This document shows, one piece after another, positions 28,071 through 39,053 of a stretch of 40,441 bases of DNA. This DNA is from an uncultured Methylococcales bacterium. GTDB lineage: Bacteria > Pseudomonadota > Gammaproteobacteria > Methylococcales > Methylomonadaceae. The DNA is taken from the NCBI GenBank assembly GCA_903902705.1, contig CAIUVX010000025.1:1-40441 (forward strand). Reading direction: 5' to 3'. The first letter of the stretch is position 1, and each line of letters opens with the position of its first letter. The notes under the pieces are model-generated. The model did no database searches. It was not told the DNA's origin and saw nothing but the letters and a program-made list of their open reading frames with translations. The translations under genes were made by a program, and so were the position numbers.

Positions 28071-28103
28071 AAAAACAGAGTCCAAAAACTTATTTTTGGA
28101 CTC
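28071..28103 (-). terminator. Rho-independent terminator after glmS
   Basis: GAGTCCAAAAA (28078-28088) and TTTTTGGACTC (28093-28103) make a perfect 11-bp stem with a 4-nt loop. On the minus strand it is followed by TGTTTTT. It lies 17 bp past the glmS stop and ends the glmUS transcript. Confidence 0.85.
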
Positions 28104-28119
28104 CTTATTTTGAATTAGC

Positions 28120-29949
28120 TTACTCTACCGTGACTGATTTTGCCAAGTTTCTGGGTTGATCGACATCGGTACCTTTTAGCACAGCGACGTGGTAGGACAG
28201 AAGCTGTAGCGGAATGGTGTAAACCATTGGAGAAATTTCATTGCCAACTTGCGGAACTTTAACGATTTGGATATTTTTGTCAGATTCAGCTGCGAGGGTT
28301 TCATCCATGAACACGATGAGTTGTCCACCACGCGCCGCGACTTCCTGCATATTGGATTTGAGTTTTTCCAGCAAACCGTTATTGGGTGCAACCACAATCA
28401 CGGGCATATCAACATCAATTAATGCTAAAGGGCCATGTTTTAATTCGCCTGCGGGGTAAGCTTCAGCATGAATGTAAGAAATTTCTTTGAGCTTTAACGC
28501 GCCTTCCATTGCGATGGGGTAATGCGTACCTCTGCCTAAAAACAGCGCGTGTTGCTTTTCAGCAAACTGCTGGGATAAGATTTTTATTTCTTCATCCAAT
28601 TGCAATACATCTTCAATTTTTTTCGGCAAATTGAACAATTCGGAGGTGATTTTTTCCTCCATAAGATTGGTTAGTTCAAAGCGTCTACCAACCGCCATCA
28701 CTAACATCATGAGTGCGACTAACTGAGTAGTGAATGCTTTGGTGGAAGCAACGCCGATTTCAGGACCTGCGCGAGTCATTAGCACTAAATCAGACTCTCG
28801 CACCAGTGAACTTTCTGGCACGTTACAAATAGCGATGGAATATTTTGCACCTAGTTTTTTGGCTTCTTGCAATGCAGCTAAAGTATCAGCCGTTTCACCT
28901 GATTGTGAGATGGTGACAATGAGTGTGTCGGGCGATAACACAGGACTACGGTAGCGAAATTCACTGGCCACTTCGATGTTACAAGGCACGCGTGCGAATT
29001 TTTCAAACCAATAACGTGCCACTAATCCAGAATGGTAGCTAGTGCCACAGGCGAGTATTTGTACGGATTTGATGTTATCAAACACTTCTGTCGCATTGTG
29101 ACCAAAGGCGTTTTCTTGCAGACGATTGTTAATGAATCTGCCTTCCAGCGTTTGTGAAATAGCCAATGGCTGCTCATAAATTTCTTTGAGCATATAGTGG
29201 CGATATTCACCTTTATCAACTGCATCGGCAGTGAGTTGACTTTGTTTAATAGGACGTTTGACCAGTTGGTCATTCACATCATAAATCAGCAGTTCTTTGA
29301 TGGTTATCTTAGCAATATCGCCTTCTTCGAGAAAGATAAAGCGTTGCGTAACAGGCAGTAAGGCGGCAACATCGGAAGCAATAAAGTATTCGCCAAAGCC
29401 CACACCAATCACTAACGGGCTACCTTTTCGACAAGCGATAAGGGTGTCGGGTTCATCTGTACTCATGATGCCTAACGCATAAGCACCTTCCAGTTTTTTG
29501 ATGGTTTGTTTAACCGCACTTAATAAGTTATCAGTGGTTTCTCTAGCGTGATGAATTTCATGGACGATGACTTCGGTATCGGTTTCTGATGTGAATATAT
29601 AACCGTTGCCCGTTTGCTCGCCTCTTAAATGTTCATGGTTTTCAATAATACCATTATGTACCACAACGATTTTGTCACGACTGACATGGGGATGAGCATT
29701 CGCGGTACTGGGTTTGCCATGCGTTGCCCAGCGGGTGTGGGCAATACCTAAATAGCCAGCAATAGGATCAGCGTCTATTAATGCTTCCAGTCCTCTGACC
29801 TTGCCAAGTTCGCGTTTTCGGTAGATTTCGTTATCGTGTACAACAGCCAGTCCTGCTGAGTCATAACCACGGTATTCTAGCCGCTTTAAACCTTCTATTA
29901 GAATGGGGACTACGTTGCGCTGCGCTATACCACCTACAATTCCACACAT
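28120..29949 (-). CDS. glmS: Glutamine-fructose-6-phosphate aminotransferase
   Basis: A 609-residue enzyme making glucosamine-6-phosphate, the first step towards UDP-GlcNAc. The N-terminal glutaminase has catalytic Cys2 (MCGIVGG) and the loop HTRWATHGKPS; the C-terminal half holds two SIS sugar-isomerase domains (ILACGTSYHSGLVARYW, SQSGETADTLAALQEAK) and ends NLAKSVTVE. Length equals E. coli GlmS (609). The ATG is one base after the glmU stop, so the two are tightly coupled. No glmS ribozyme is expected or seen, as there is no room before the start. Confidence 0.98.
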   Translation of the reverse strand: MCGIVGGIAQRNVVPILIEGLKRLEYRGYDSAGLAVVHDNEIYRKRELGKVRGLEALIDADPIAGYLGIAHTRWATHGKPSTANAHPHVSRDKIVVVHNGIIENHEHLRGEQTGNGYIFTSETDTEVIVHEIHHARETTDNLLSAVKQTIKKLEGAYALGIMSTDEPDTLIACRKGSPLVIGVGFGEYFIASDVAALLPVTQRFIFLEEGDIAKITIKELLIYDVNDQLVKRPIKQSQLTADAVDKGEYRHYMLKEIYEQPLAISQTLEGRFINNRLQENAFGHNATEVFDNIKSVQILACGTSYHSGLVARYWFEKFARVPCNIEVASEFRYRSPVLSPDTLIVTISQSGETADTLAALQEAKKLGAKYSIAICNVPESSLVRESDLVLMTRAGPEIGVASTKAFTTQLVALMMLVMAVGRRFELTNLMEEKITSELFNLPKKIEDVLQLDEEIKILSQQFAEKQHALFLGRGTHYPIAMEGALKLKEISYIHAEAYPAGELKHGPLALIDVDMPVIVVAPNNGLLEKLKSNMQEVAARGGQLIVFMDETLAAESDKNIQIVKVPQVGNEISPMVYTIPLQLLSYHVAVLKGTDVDQPRNLAKSVTVE

Positions 29950-29950
29950 T

Positions 29951-31321
29951 TTATTTCTCCTGTTTAACGGGTCGTTGCCAGCCTGAGAGTGTAAACTGTT
30001 TTCCTCTACTAAGGGTCAGTTGATTTTCAGGACAGTCTTTAGTAATGGTTGAACCTGCACCGATAGTCGCATTTTTTCCAACGGTAACAGGGGCAACTAA
30101 TTGAGTATCTGAACCTATGAATGCACCATCTTCAATAATGGTTCTAAATTTATTAACGCCATCATAGTTACAAGTGATAGTACCTGCACCAATATTCACT
30201 TTACTGCCGATGGTAGTATCGCCAATATAACTGAGATGATTAATTTTACTACCTATCCCGACGGTTGATTTTTTGATTTCAACAAAATTGCCAATATGGA
30301 CATCATTGGCAAGTACCGCTTCAGGTCTTAATCTGGCAAATGGTCCAATACTACTATTATTGCCTATCACCGCATTCTCGATAACGCAGTTGGCGAAAAT
30401 TTCGACATTATCACCAATGGTGGCATTTTTTATCTGCGTATTTGCGCCAATTTTGACGTTGTTACCGATATAATTTTTGCCTTCTAAAATTACATTGATG
30501 TCGATTTCTATATCTTGTCCTAGTGATTCGATTGATCCGCGTAGGTCAAAACGTGCGGGGTCGATTAGGGTAACGCCTTGTTCCATTAGGTTACGCGCTT
30601 GCTGTAGTTGATAAACACGCTCTAGGTGACTGAGCTGAATACGGTCATTCACACCTAGCACCTCATCTTCACTGTCTGCTTGACTGGTGATTATACTAAT
30701 ACCATCACCGACTGCCATTTCAATCACATCCGTTAGATAATATTCACCTTGGGCGTTATTATTACCTAATCGGGTTAGCCATTGTTTTAGCTTATCACCT
30801 TGGACGGCTAAAATCCCTGTATTGCCTTCGGTAATCAGTTTTTCATCGGCTGTCGCGTCTTTTTGCTCAACAATTTTAGTCACGTTACCAGCACTATTTC
30901 TGACTATTCTGCCATAGCCTGTTGGATTTTCAAGATTGACAGTCAGCAAGGCGAGAGATTGGTCGTTTACGTTGCCTAGTAATTGTTTTATCGTGGCTAA
31001 TTTTAATAAAGGAACATCGCCATACAGGATTAATACCGTGTCGCTATCAGCGATTTGATCGCTAACCTGCTGTACAGCGTGACCTGTACCGAGTTGTTGT
31101 TGTTGTTCAACCCAACTGGCATTTAAGTCTTTTAAGGTATCTGTAACCAATTCTGCACCGTGACCGATAACGATTTTAATGCTGTTATTTTCTATGTGGC
31201 TACTTGTGTCATAAACATGTTGTAGCAATGGTCGATTCGCTATTTTATGTAACACTTTGGGTAATTCAGAACGCATACGCGTCCCTTTACCCGCTGCAAG
31301 AATAATGGTGGTAATTTTCAT
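29951..31321 (-). CDS. glmU: Bifunctional GlcNAc-1-P uridyltransferase / GlcN-1-P acetyltransferase
   Basis: A 456-residue enzyme finishing UDP-GlcNAc synthesis for peptidoglycan and LPS. The N-terminal pyrophosphorylase begins IILAAGKGTRMRSELPKVLH and carries ILYGDVPLL; from about 250 on, the left-handed beta-helix hexapeptides and the acetyltransferase site (INHLSYIGDTTIGSKVNIGA) follow. Length equals E. coli GlmU (456). AGGAAA precedes the ATG. It follows the ATP synthase operon after a terminator hairpin, a gene order frequent in gammaproteobacteria. Confidence 0.98.
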   Translation of the reverse strand: MKITTIILAAGKGTRMRSELPKVLHKIANRPLLQHVYDTSSHIENNSIKIVIGHGAELVTDTLKDLNASWVEQQQQLGTGHAVQQVSDQIADSDTVLILYGDVPLLKLATIKQLLGNVNDQSLALLTVNLENPTGYGRIVRNSAGNVTKIVEQKDATADEKLITEGNTGILAVQGDKLKQWLTRLGNNNAQGEYYLTDVIEMAVGDGISIITSQADSEDEVLGVNDRIQLSHLERVYQLQQARNLMEQGVTLIDPARFDLRGSIESLGQDIEIDINVILEGKNYIGNNVKIGANTQIKNATIGDNVEIFANCVIENAVIGNNSSIGPFARLRPEAVLANDVHIGNFVEIKKSTVGIGSKINHLSYIGDTTIGSKVNIGAGTITCNYDGVNKFRTIIEDGAFIGSDTQLVAPVTVGKNATIGAGSTITKDCPENQLTLSRGKQFTLSGWQRPVKQEK

Positions 31322-31338
31322 GTTATTTCCTGTTAAAC

Positions 31339-31374
31339 AAAAAAAAACCCGATAGCGTAGTGTACGTTATCAGG
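31339..31374 (-). terminator. Rho-independent terminator after atpC
   Basis: On the minus strand CCTGATA-A-CGT pairs with ACG-C-TATCGGG (one G-U pair, one mismatch) around a 5-nt loop, followed by nine T (31339-31347). It stands between atpC and glmU and would make glmUS expression partly independent of the atp operon. Confidence 0.75.
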
Positions 31375-31413
31375 CTTTTAAAAATAATAAAGACGTGTAA
31401 ATTCTCGGTTTTA

Positions 31414-31835
31414 TTATTTGTTACGTTTTCTCAGTCTATCCAGCATTTTTAACTGCATCATAGCTTGAGCCAATTGAGCTTGCGCCTGTCCGTAATCCAT
31501 TTTACCGCTCTTATCTTCCAGAGCTTCTTCGGCTTTTACTTTGGCTTGTAACGCAGCTGCTTCATCAATATCTTTTGCTCTTATCGCGGTATCAGCTAGA
31601 ATAATAACCATGTGTGGTTGTACTTCGATAAGTCCACCTGATACATAAAAATGAGGATTTTCATTATCAGAGGTTTTAAGTCTAACTTCACCAGCTTAAG
31701 CTTTGATATTAAGGGGGCATGACGCGGTGAAATACCCACTTCACCCATTTCAGCGGGTGCAAATACCATCTCCGCGCTACCCGAAAATATTTCTTTTTCC
31801 GCGCTTACGATGTCTACATGTACGGTCATGGTCAT
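31414..31835 (-). pseudogene. atpC: ATP synthase epsilon subunit, one-base frameshift
   Basis: The F1 epsilon subunit links catalysis to rotation and inhibits ATP hydrolysis. The N-terminal half ([20 protein letters not shown], then [14 protein letters not shown]) and the C-terminal half ([20 protein letters not shown] to the end) are read in different frames. Adding one C within CTTAAGCTGG (31691-31700) restores [20 protein letters not shown] and [15 protein letters not shown], giving 140 residues, against 139 in E. coli. The family sequence stays well conserved on both sides, so the gene is recently broken or, more likely, mis-sequenced. The start may be ATG 31835 or 31829. It is last in the atp operon. 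Confidence 0.9.
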
Positions 31836-31870
31836 AGTCGTTACCGTTTCGTTTTGATGTGCATTTCTAA

Positions 31871-31922
31871 TGCTGCCTATGCAGCAGTGAACTATAAACG
31901 GTGGGCAAAACAGCTGCCCACC
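31871..31922. repeat. Two hairpins in the atpD-atpC spacer
   Basis: TGCTGC-CTAT-GCAGCA (31871-31886) and GGTGGGCA-AAACAGC-TGCCCACC (31900-31922) fill the 94-bp gap between atpD and atpC. The second resembles the hairpin at 14963-14996, a dispersed repeat. Confidence 0.7.
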
Positions 31923-31929
31923 CTACATC

Positions 31930-33330
<1,401 letters not shown>

Positions 33331-33344
33331 TTAGTGCAGGGGTT

Positions 33345-34208
33345 TTAAACAGCGGCGGCACCAGCAACAATTTCTGAAATTTCCTGAGTGATAGCGCCTT
33401 GTCTGGCTTTATTGTAAATCAGTTGTAATTCATTAATAAGATTACCTGCGTTATCCGAAGCACTCTTCATTGCAACCATTCTAGCAGCCTGTTCACACGC
33501 ATTGTTCTCAACCAGCCCCTGATAAACGATGGACTCAATATAACGAATCAATAAATAATCCAGCACTTCTTTAGCATCTGGCTCATAAATGTAATCCCAA
33601 TGACCTTTTAGATTTTGATCCAGTTCACACGCGACCACAGGCAGTAATTGTTGAATTATTGGGTTTTGCGTCATGCTATTAACGAATTCATTATTGATAA
33701 CATACAGTTCGTCAATACGCCCTTCGTTATAAGCATCTAGCATAATTTTAATGACTCCGACAATATCTTGCAGATGCGGAATATCACCCAATTTAGCTAC
33801 ACGACCAACAACATTAACTTTTACATTACTAAAAAAACCAGCTGCCTTACTGCCAATGGTCGCAATATCGACTTCGATACCATCTTTATTCCATTGCGCT
33901 AAATGCGTGAGGGATTTTCTAAACAAATTAGAATTTAATCCACCACACAAACCCTTATCCGAACTCACCACGATAACGCCAACGCGTTTTACTTCACGTT
34001 GAATAAGAAACGAATGTTGATACTCTGGGTTTGCCTGCGCTAAATGCTTAATAATTCGAGCAATTTTTTTAGAGTAGGGGCGTGTTGCCTGCATTCTGTC
34101 TTTTGTTTTACGCATTCTACTAGCGGCAATTTTTTCCATTGCGCGAGTAATTTTTTGAGTATTTTTAATACTCGCAATCTTAGTGCGTATTTCTTTACCA
34201 ACAGCCAT
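33345..34208 (-). CDS. atpG: ATP synthase F1 gamma subunit
   Basis: The 287-residue rotor shaft of F1. The N-terminal coiled coil starts [20 protein letters not shown] and continues [19 protein letters not shown]; the central [20 protein letters not shown] is diagnostic; and the C-terminal helix ends with [21 protein letters not shown]. coli AtpG has 287 residues as well. It is the gene between atpA (12 bp away) and atpD. Confidence 0.98.
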   Translation of the reverse strand: MAVGKEIRTKIASIKNTQKITRAMEKIAASRMRKTKDRMQATRPYSKKIARIIKHLAQANPEYQHSFLIQREVKRVGVIVVSSDKGLCGGLNSNLFRKSLTHLAQWNKDGIEVDIATIGSKAAGFFSNVKVNVVGRVAKLGDIPHLQDIVGVIKIMLDAYNEGRIDELYVINNEFVNSMTQNPIIQQLLPVVACELDQNLKGHWDYIYEPDAKEVLDYLLIRYIESIVYQGLVENNACEQAARMVAMKSASDNAGNLINELQLIYNKARQGAITQEISEIVAGAAAV

Positions 34209-34220
34209 AAGGAGACCCTT

Positions 34221-35762
34221 TTACCAACTATGCGTTTTAACGAAAGTTTCAATAGCCGCTCTTATGCTACTACTGATTTCATTACTAAAATCACCTGTGG
34301 CATTAATGCTGTCCATCAACTCAGACTGCTCTGATTTCATGTATAACAATAAAGCAGCTTCAAAAGCGAGTACTTTTTTGATTTCAACGCTATCGAGAAA
34401 ACCTTCGTTAGCGGCAAACAATGACACAGCCATTTGTGCAACTGACATCGGCGAATATTGATTTTGTTTCATCAATTCCGTTACCCGTTGACCACGCTCT
34501 AATTGTTTGCGGGTGTTTTCATCTAAGTCCGAAGCAAACTGAGCAAACGCAGCTAATTCACGGTATTGCGCTAAGTCTAAACGAGTACCACCACCTAGCT
34601 TTTTAATAATCTTAGTTTGTGCCGCGCCACCTACTCGCGATACTGATAAGCCCGCATTCACCGCAGGACGTATGCCTGAGTTAAACAAGCTACTTTCTAA
34701 GAAAATTTGACCATCGGTAATAGAAATCACGTTAGTCGGTACGAATGCCGATACGTCACCACCTTGAGTTTCAATAATTGGTAAGGCAGTCAACGAACCT
34801 GTTTTCCCTTTTACTTTGCCGTCAGTCAGTCTTTCAACTTCATGAGCACTAATACGAGAAGCTCTTTCCAATAAACGGGAATGTAAATAGAAAACGTCAC
34901 CTGGATACGCTTCACGACCTGGTGGACGACGTAATAACAGCGAAATTTGACGATACGCCCATGCTTGTTTAGTTAAATCATCATAATTGATTAACGCATC
35001 TTCGCCTCGGTCTCTAAAAAACTCACCCATCGAACAACCTGTATAAGGTGCAATGAATTGTAATGCCGCTGATTCTGACGCGGAAGCCACTACCACAATG
35101 GTATGAGCCATCGCGCCGTGTTCTTCTAATTTGCGTACCACATTAGCAACAGATGAACGTTTTTGTCCAATCGCCACATAGATACATTTAATACCAGTAC
35201 CTTTTTGATTGATAATAGCATCAACCGCAATCGCTGTTTTACCTGTTTGACGGTCACCGATGATTAACTCACGTTGACCACGACCGACAGGAACCATTGC
35301 ATCAATTGATTTCAAGCCCAATTGTACAGGTTGATCCACTGATTGACGGCTAATTACCCCAGGAGCAATTTTTTCGATAGGTGCAGTTTCGGTGGTATTA
35401 ATTGCACCTTTGCCATCAATCGGATTACCTAGCGCGTCAACAACGCGACCTAGCAAGGCTTCACCGACGGGTACTTCTAAAATTTTGCCCGTACATTTAA
35501 CGGTATCGCCTTCAGAAATATGTTGATAGGCACCTAATATCACCACACCAACTGAATCTCTTTCGAGGTTTAATGCCATACCAAAGGTGTTACCTGGAAA
35601 TTCCAGCATCTCACCTTGCATTGCTTCTGACAAACCATGTACGCGTACAATACCGTCAGTTACACTGACAACTGTACCTTCTGTGTGCGCTTCGGCACTC
35701 AGGTTAAAGTTTTCGATCTTCTTTTTAATCAGATCGCTTATTTCAGATGGGTTTAATTGCAT
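34221..35762 (-). CDS. atpA: ATP synthase F1 alpha subunit
   Basis: The 513-residue non-catalytic nucleotide-binding subunit, the same length as in E. coli. Visible are the Walker [21 protein letters not shown], the motif [20 protein letters not shown], and the arginine-finger region [20 protein letters not shown] followed by [17 protein letters not shown]. It stands between the frameshifted atpH and intact atpG and is itself intact. Confidence 0.98.
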   Translation of the reverse strand: MQLNPSEISDLIKKKIENFNLSAEAHTEGTVVSVTDGIVRVHGLSEAMQGEMLEFPGNTFGMALNLERDSVGVVILGAYQHISEGDTVKCTGKILEVPVGEALLGRVVDALGNPIDGKGAINTTETAPIEKIAPGVISRQSVDQPVQLGLKSIDAMVPVGRGQRELIIGDRQTGKTAIAVDAIINQKGTGIKCIYVAIGQKRSSVANVVRKLEEHGAMAHTIVVVASASESAALQFIAPYTGCSMGEFFRDRGEDALINYDDLTKQAWAYRQISLLLRRPPGREAYPGDVFYLHSRLLERASRISAHEVERLTDGKVKGKTGSLTALPIIETQGGDVSAFVPTNVISITDGQIFLESSLFNSGIRPAVNAGLSVSRVGGAAQTKIIKKLGGGTRLDLAQYRELAAFAQFASDLDENTRKQLERGQRVTELMKQNQYSPMSVAQMAVSLFAANEGFLDSVEIKKVLAFEAALLLYMKSEQSELMDSINATGDFSNEISSSIRAAIETFVKTHSW

Positions 35763-35777
35763 GTGCTATTCTCACTC

Positions 35778-36310
35778 TCACTGTAGAGTTTTTTGCATGT
35801 GTTGAAGCTGGCCTCTAATAGAACCGTCAATCACTCGGTCGCCCGCGCGTACCAGAACACCACCAATTAATGACTTATCTATGGTGACATTCATGTTGAC
35901 TTTTTTACCTAGGGTCTTTTCCAGAGTTGAAGCAAACTTAGCCTTTTCTTCTTTGGAAAGGCGTAAGCAACAAAGGCTTCAACATCGACATAACCTGCAT
36001 CTTCTGTCTTATAGGCTTCAAAAAGCCTAGCAATGACAGGAGTTAGGGTCAAACGATTATTATGAACCAGTAGCTGGAGAAGATTTTCAGCTTCTACATC
36101 TACTTGCCCTTGGCAAATATCCAACACAAGTGCGGACAATGCTTGCTTGTCTATTTTTGGATTATCGATTACCACAGAAATGTCTGTATTACTTAGGACA
36201 GCTGATATAAAAGCCAAATTTTCAGACCATTTTTTAGTCGAATCGGTCTCTTTGGCTCTTTTAAACACTGCTACCGCATAAGGTCGTGCTAATGTTGCCA
36301 GTTCGCTCAT
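35778..36310 (-). pseudogene. atpH: ATP synthase F1 delta subunit, one-base frameshift
   Basis: The delta subunit ties the peripheral stalk to F1. The first 116 residues (ELATLARPYAVAVFKRAKET through YVDVEAFVAYAF) are normal, then the frame changes and runs out at 35909. Adding one T at the TTT run (35957-35959 on the plus strand as AAA) restores SKEEKAKFASTLEKTLGKK and KSLIGGVLVRAGDRVIDGSI, ending GQLQHMQKTLQ at 35778. The repaired protein has 177 residues, exactly the E. coli AtpH length. A missed base in a homopolymer is the simplest reading. The start ATG is 3 bp from the atpF stop. Confidence 0.92.
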
Positions 36311-36312
36311 AC

Positions 36313-36786
36313 TTAACCTAATTGACTAGAGACTTTACTTATGATGTTTTGATGCTTGGCTTTATCAATTTCAGCACCCAGAATTTGTTCTGCGGCACTG
36401 AATGCTAAAGTGGCGATCTCTTGACGCAAGCTTTCTCTCGCTTGGTGTATTTCTTGTTCAATCTGCGCTTTTGCTGCCAGAATCATCCGCTCCCCTTCTT
36501 TCTTACCAAGGTCTTTGGATTCTTCAATCAGTTCATTGGCGCGTTTTTGAGCTTGGTTGACAATCTCTGAAGACTGCTCTTTGGCTTCTTTGATAACATT
36601 CTTAGCTTTTTTCTCAGCCAAGTGCATGTTTTCTTGACCTTTTTCAGCCGCAGCCAAACCATCAGCAATTTTTTTTCTACGTTCTTCTAACGAGTCAAAT
36701 AAAGGCGGCCAAATATACTTCATGGTAAACCATACCAGAAGTGTAAAGGTAATCATTTGCCCAATCAGAGTAGCATTGATGCTCAC
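36313..36786 (-). CDS. atpF: ATP synthase Fo b subunit
   Basis: A 157-residue peripheral stalk subunit (156 in E. coli). An N-terminal membrane helix ([20 protein letters not shown]) is followed by a short hinge and a long charged helix, [20 protein letters not shown] onward, rich in Glu/Lys/Ala, that forms the right-handed coiled coil. A single b gene, with no b' copy, is typical of gammaproteobacteria. Confidence 0.96.
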   Translation of the reverse strand: MSINATLIGQMITFTLLVWFTMKYIWPPLFDSLEERRKKIADGLAAAEKGQENMHLAEKKAKNVIKEAKEQSSEIVNQAQKRANELIEESKDLGKKEGERMILAAKAQIEQEIHQARESLRQEIATLAFSAAEQILGAEIDKAKHQNIISKVSSQLG

Positions 36787-36827
36787 GATGCGTTCCTCTT
36801 GTTGCTATTAAAGTTAGACAGTTGGAA

Positions 36828-37130
<303 letters not shown>

Positions 37131-37159
37131 TTAATTTAAGTGATAAAAAAGTAAAACTA

Positions 37160-37957
<798 letters not shown>

Positions 37958-38317
37958 TCAACGCATTAATAATGCGAACCAAAAAACCGATAACGCTGCT
38001 ATATAACTAACTAACAGCGGTAATATTTGTATGTTTGGGACTTGAAAAATTATCATAAAAAGTGCGCCAGTCAATAACAATTTTCCTGACTCACCTGCAT
38101 AAAAAGAATTAACAATTTTTCTGGCTTCTTGTCCCGCTGACCTGTGTATTCGCAGGGCAAAATACAGATTAGGAACAAAAGCAGCCATGCCGCCTAACAT
38201 CGCAGATAAAACTTGCTGTTCGTTCCCTTTAACCGCAAAGCCAGCGGTAATAATCAATATTATCAAAATTTGATAACTCAGTATCTTAACGACAGTAGAG
38301 TATTTTCTATCTGTCAC
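37958..38317 (-). CDS. atpI: ATP synthase accessory protein I
   Basis: About 119 residues with four hydrophobic helices (ILSYQILIILIITAGFAVKG, then MLGGMAAFVPNLYFALRIHR and two more). AtpI helps assemble the c ring or supply magnesium; it is the usual first gene of the operon. A GTG at 38317 with GGAGAG five to ten bases upstream is preferred; a TTG at 38329 would overlap that ribosome-binding site. Confidence 0.88.
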   Translation of the reverse strand: MTDRKYSTVVKILSYQILIILIITAGFAVKGNEQQVLSAMLGGMAAFVPNLYFALRIHRSAGQEARKIVNSFYAGESGKLLLTGALFMIIFQVPNIQILPLLVSYIAALSVFWFALLMR

Positions 38318-38345
38318 ATGACTCTCCAAACGTAATAGCTGGTGA

Positions 38346-38374
38346 ATTATAGCTATCAGAGTTCATTAAATCAA
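38346..38374 (-). promoter_or_regulatory. Sigma70-type promoter of the atp operon
   Basis: On the minus strand TTGATT (38369-38374) and TATAAT (38346-38351) are separated by exactly 17 bp. Transcription would start near 38339, about 22 bases before the atpI GTG. It is the best promoter match in the window. Confidence 0.8.
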
Positions 38375-38409
38375 GATTTGACCATTTTCTGGACAATACC
38401 CCTGTATTA

Positions 38410-38525
38410 TTAGTCGCAAGCACAGCTGTTTTTTAAAATCCGTCCGCATTGAAATCCATAGTTTTAGTTAGTCGCAAGTACAGCTGTTGTTTAAACTGCG
38501 TCCACATTAAAATCCATAGTTTTAG
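38410..38525 (+). repeat. 58-bp tandem direct repeat, two copies
   Basis: Copies at 38410-38467 and 38468-38525 each begin TTAGTCGCAAG and end AAATCCATAGTTTTAG. The second half of each copy matches the left end of the 131-bp MITE-like element at 38492, so a truncated third element end is present. It starts about 36 bp upstream of the atp promoter. Confidence 0.85.
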
Positions 38526-38622
38526 TTTATCGTTAGCTAGGCGTTAAGCCACTCATATTTCGACAAGCTCCGCACAAACAACTTAACCTAATAACTATTG
38601 GTTTCTGAATAGACGCAGCCTA
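38492..38622. mobile_element. 131-bp MITE-like element, copy 1
   Basis: Begins TAAACTGCGTC and ends GACGCAGCCTA; the termini are inverted repeats of one another (7 inner bases perfect). Copy 2 at 38821-38951 has exactly the same length and near-identical interior (shared AGCCACTCATATTTCGACAA and CTATTGGTTTCTGAATAGAC). It encodes no protein, so it would need a transposase in trans. Confidence 0.7.
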
Positions 38623-38641
38623 TTACTCCAATCATGAAAAG

Positions 38642-38678
38642 GTGTATATTTTTGTCACATAGTGACAAAAATATACAC
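38642..38678. repeat. 37-nt near-perfect palindrome
   Basis: GTGTATATTTTTGTCAC (38642-38658) and GTGACAAAAATATACAC (38662-38678) are exact reverse complements with ATA between. It lies between the two MITE-like copies, about 325 bp from atpI and 375 bp from the adhesin start. It could be a cruciform-forming operator, a hairpin, or the joined ends of another element. Confidence 0.85.
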
Positions 38679-38820
38679 TACCTAATGTCTATAATGAAGA
38701 GAAAGAAAACACCTAACATACAATAAATTCAATATATTACCTACCATTAAACCAAGTTTTACATTATTGGCATTGAATATGCTATTTTCGTAGAACCACA
38801 AATAAATTTGTGAAAATGAC

Positions 38821-38951
38821 TAAACTGCATCCACATTGAAATCCATAGTTTTTAATGCGTCCTTAGTTGAGCGTTAAGCCACTCATATTTCGACAAGCCC
38901 CGCACAAATGACTTAACCCAAAACTATTGGTTTCTGAATAGACGCAGTTTA
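38821..38951. mobile_element. 131-bp MITE-like element, copy 2
   Basis: Begins TAAACTGCATC and ends GACGCAGTTTA: 11-base terminal inverted repeats with one mismatch, starting and ending in TA as in elements that duplicate a TA target. Same length as copy 1. Its right end is about 100 bp upstream of the adhesin gene and may affect its promoter. Confidence 0.75.
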
Positions 38952-39053
38952 TAGTAAAAAACTCATTTAAGGATTGTGTTTTGTCCAATCTCGACTATTT
39001 TTAGAGCAGTAATCACTGTTATTTCAGAATTTAAACTTTTAGGAATCGCCATC

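Noticed and set aside
28070-28120. glmS ribozyme or riboswitch
   Set aside because: glmS starts one base after glmU, leaving no leader.
31414-31835. Programmed frameshifting of atpC
   Set aside because: No slippery heptamer or downstream structure is evident at the shift point, and epsilon genes are not known to need one. A base-call error is simpler.
38410-38951. Possible CRISPR array, because of repeated units with spacing
   Set aside because: Units are 58 and 131 bp with terminal inverted repeats, the spacing is irregular, and no cas gene is near; a MITE-like nest fits better.
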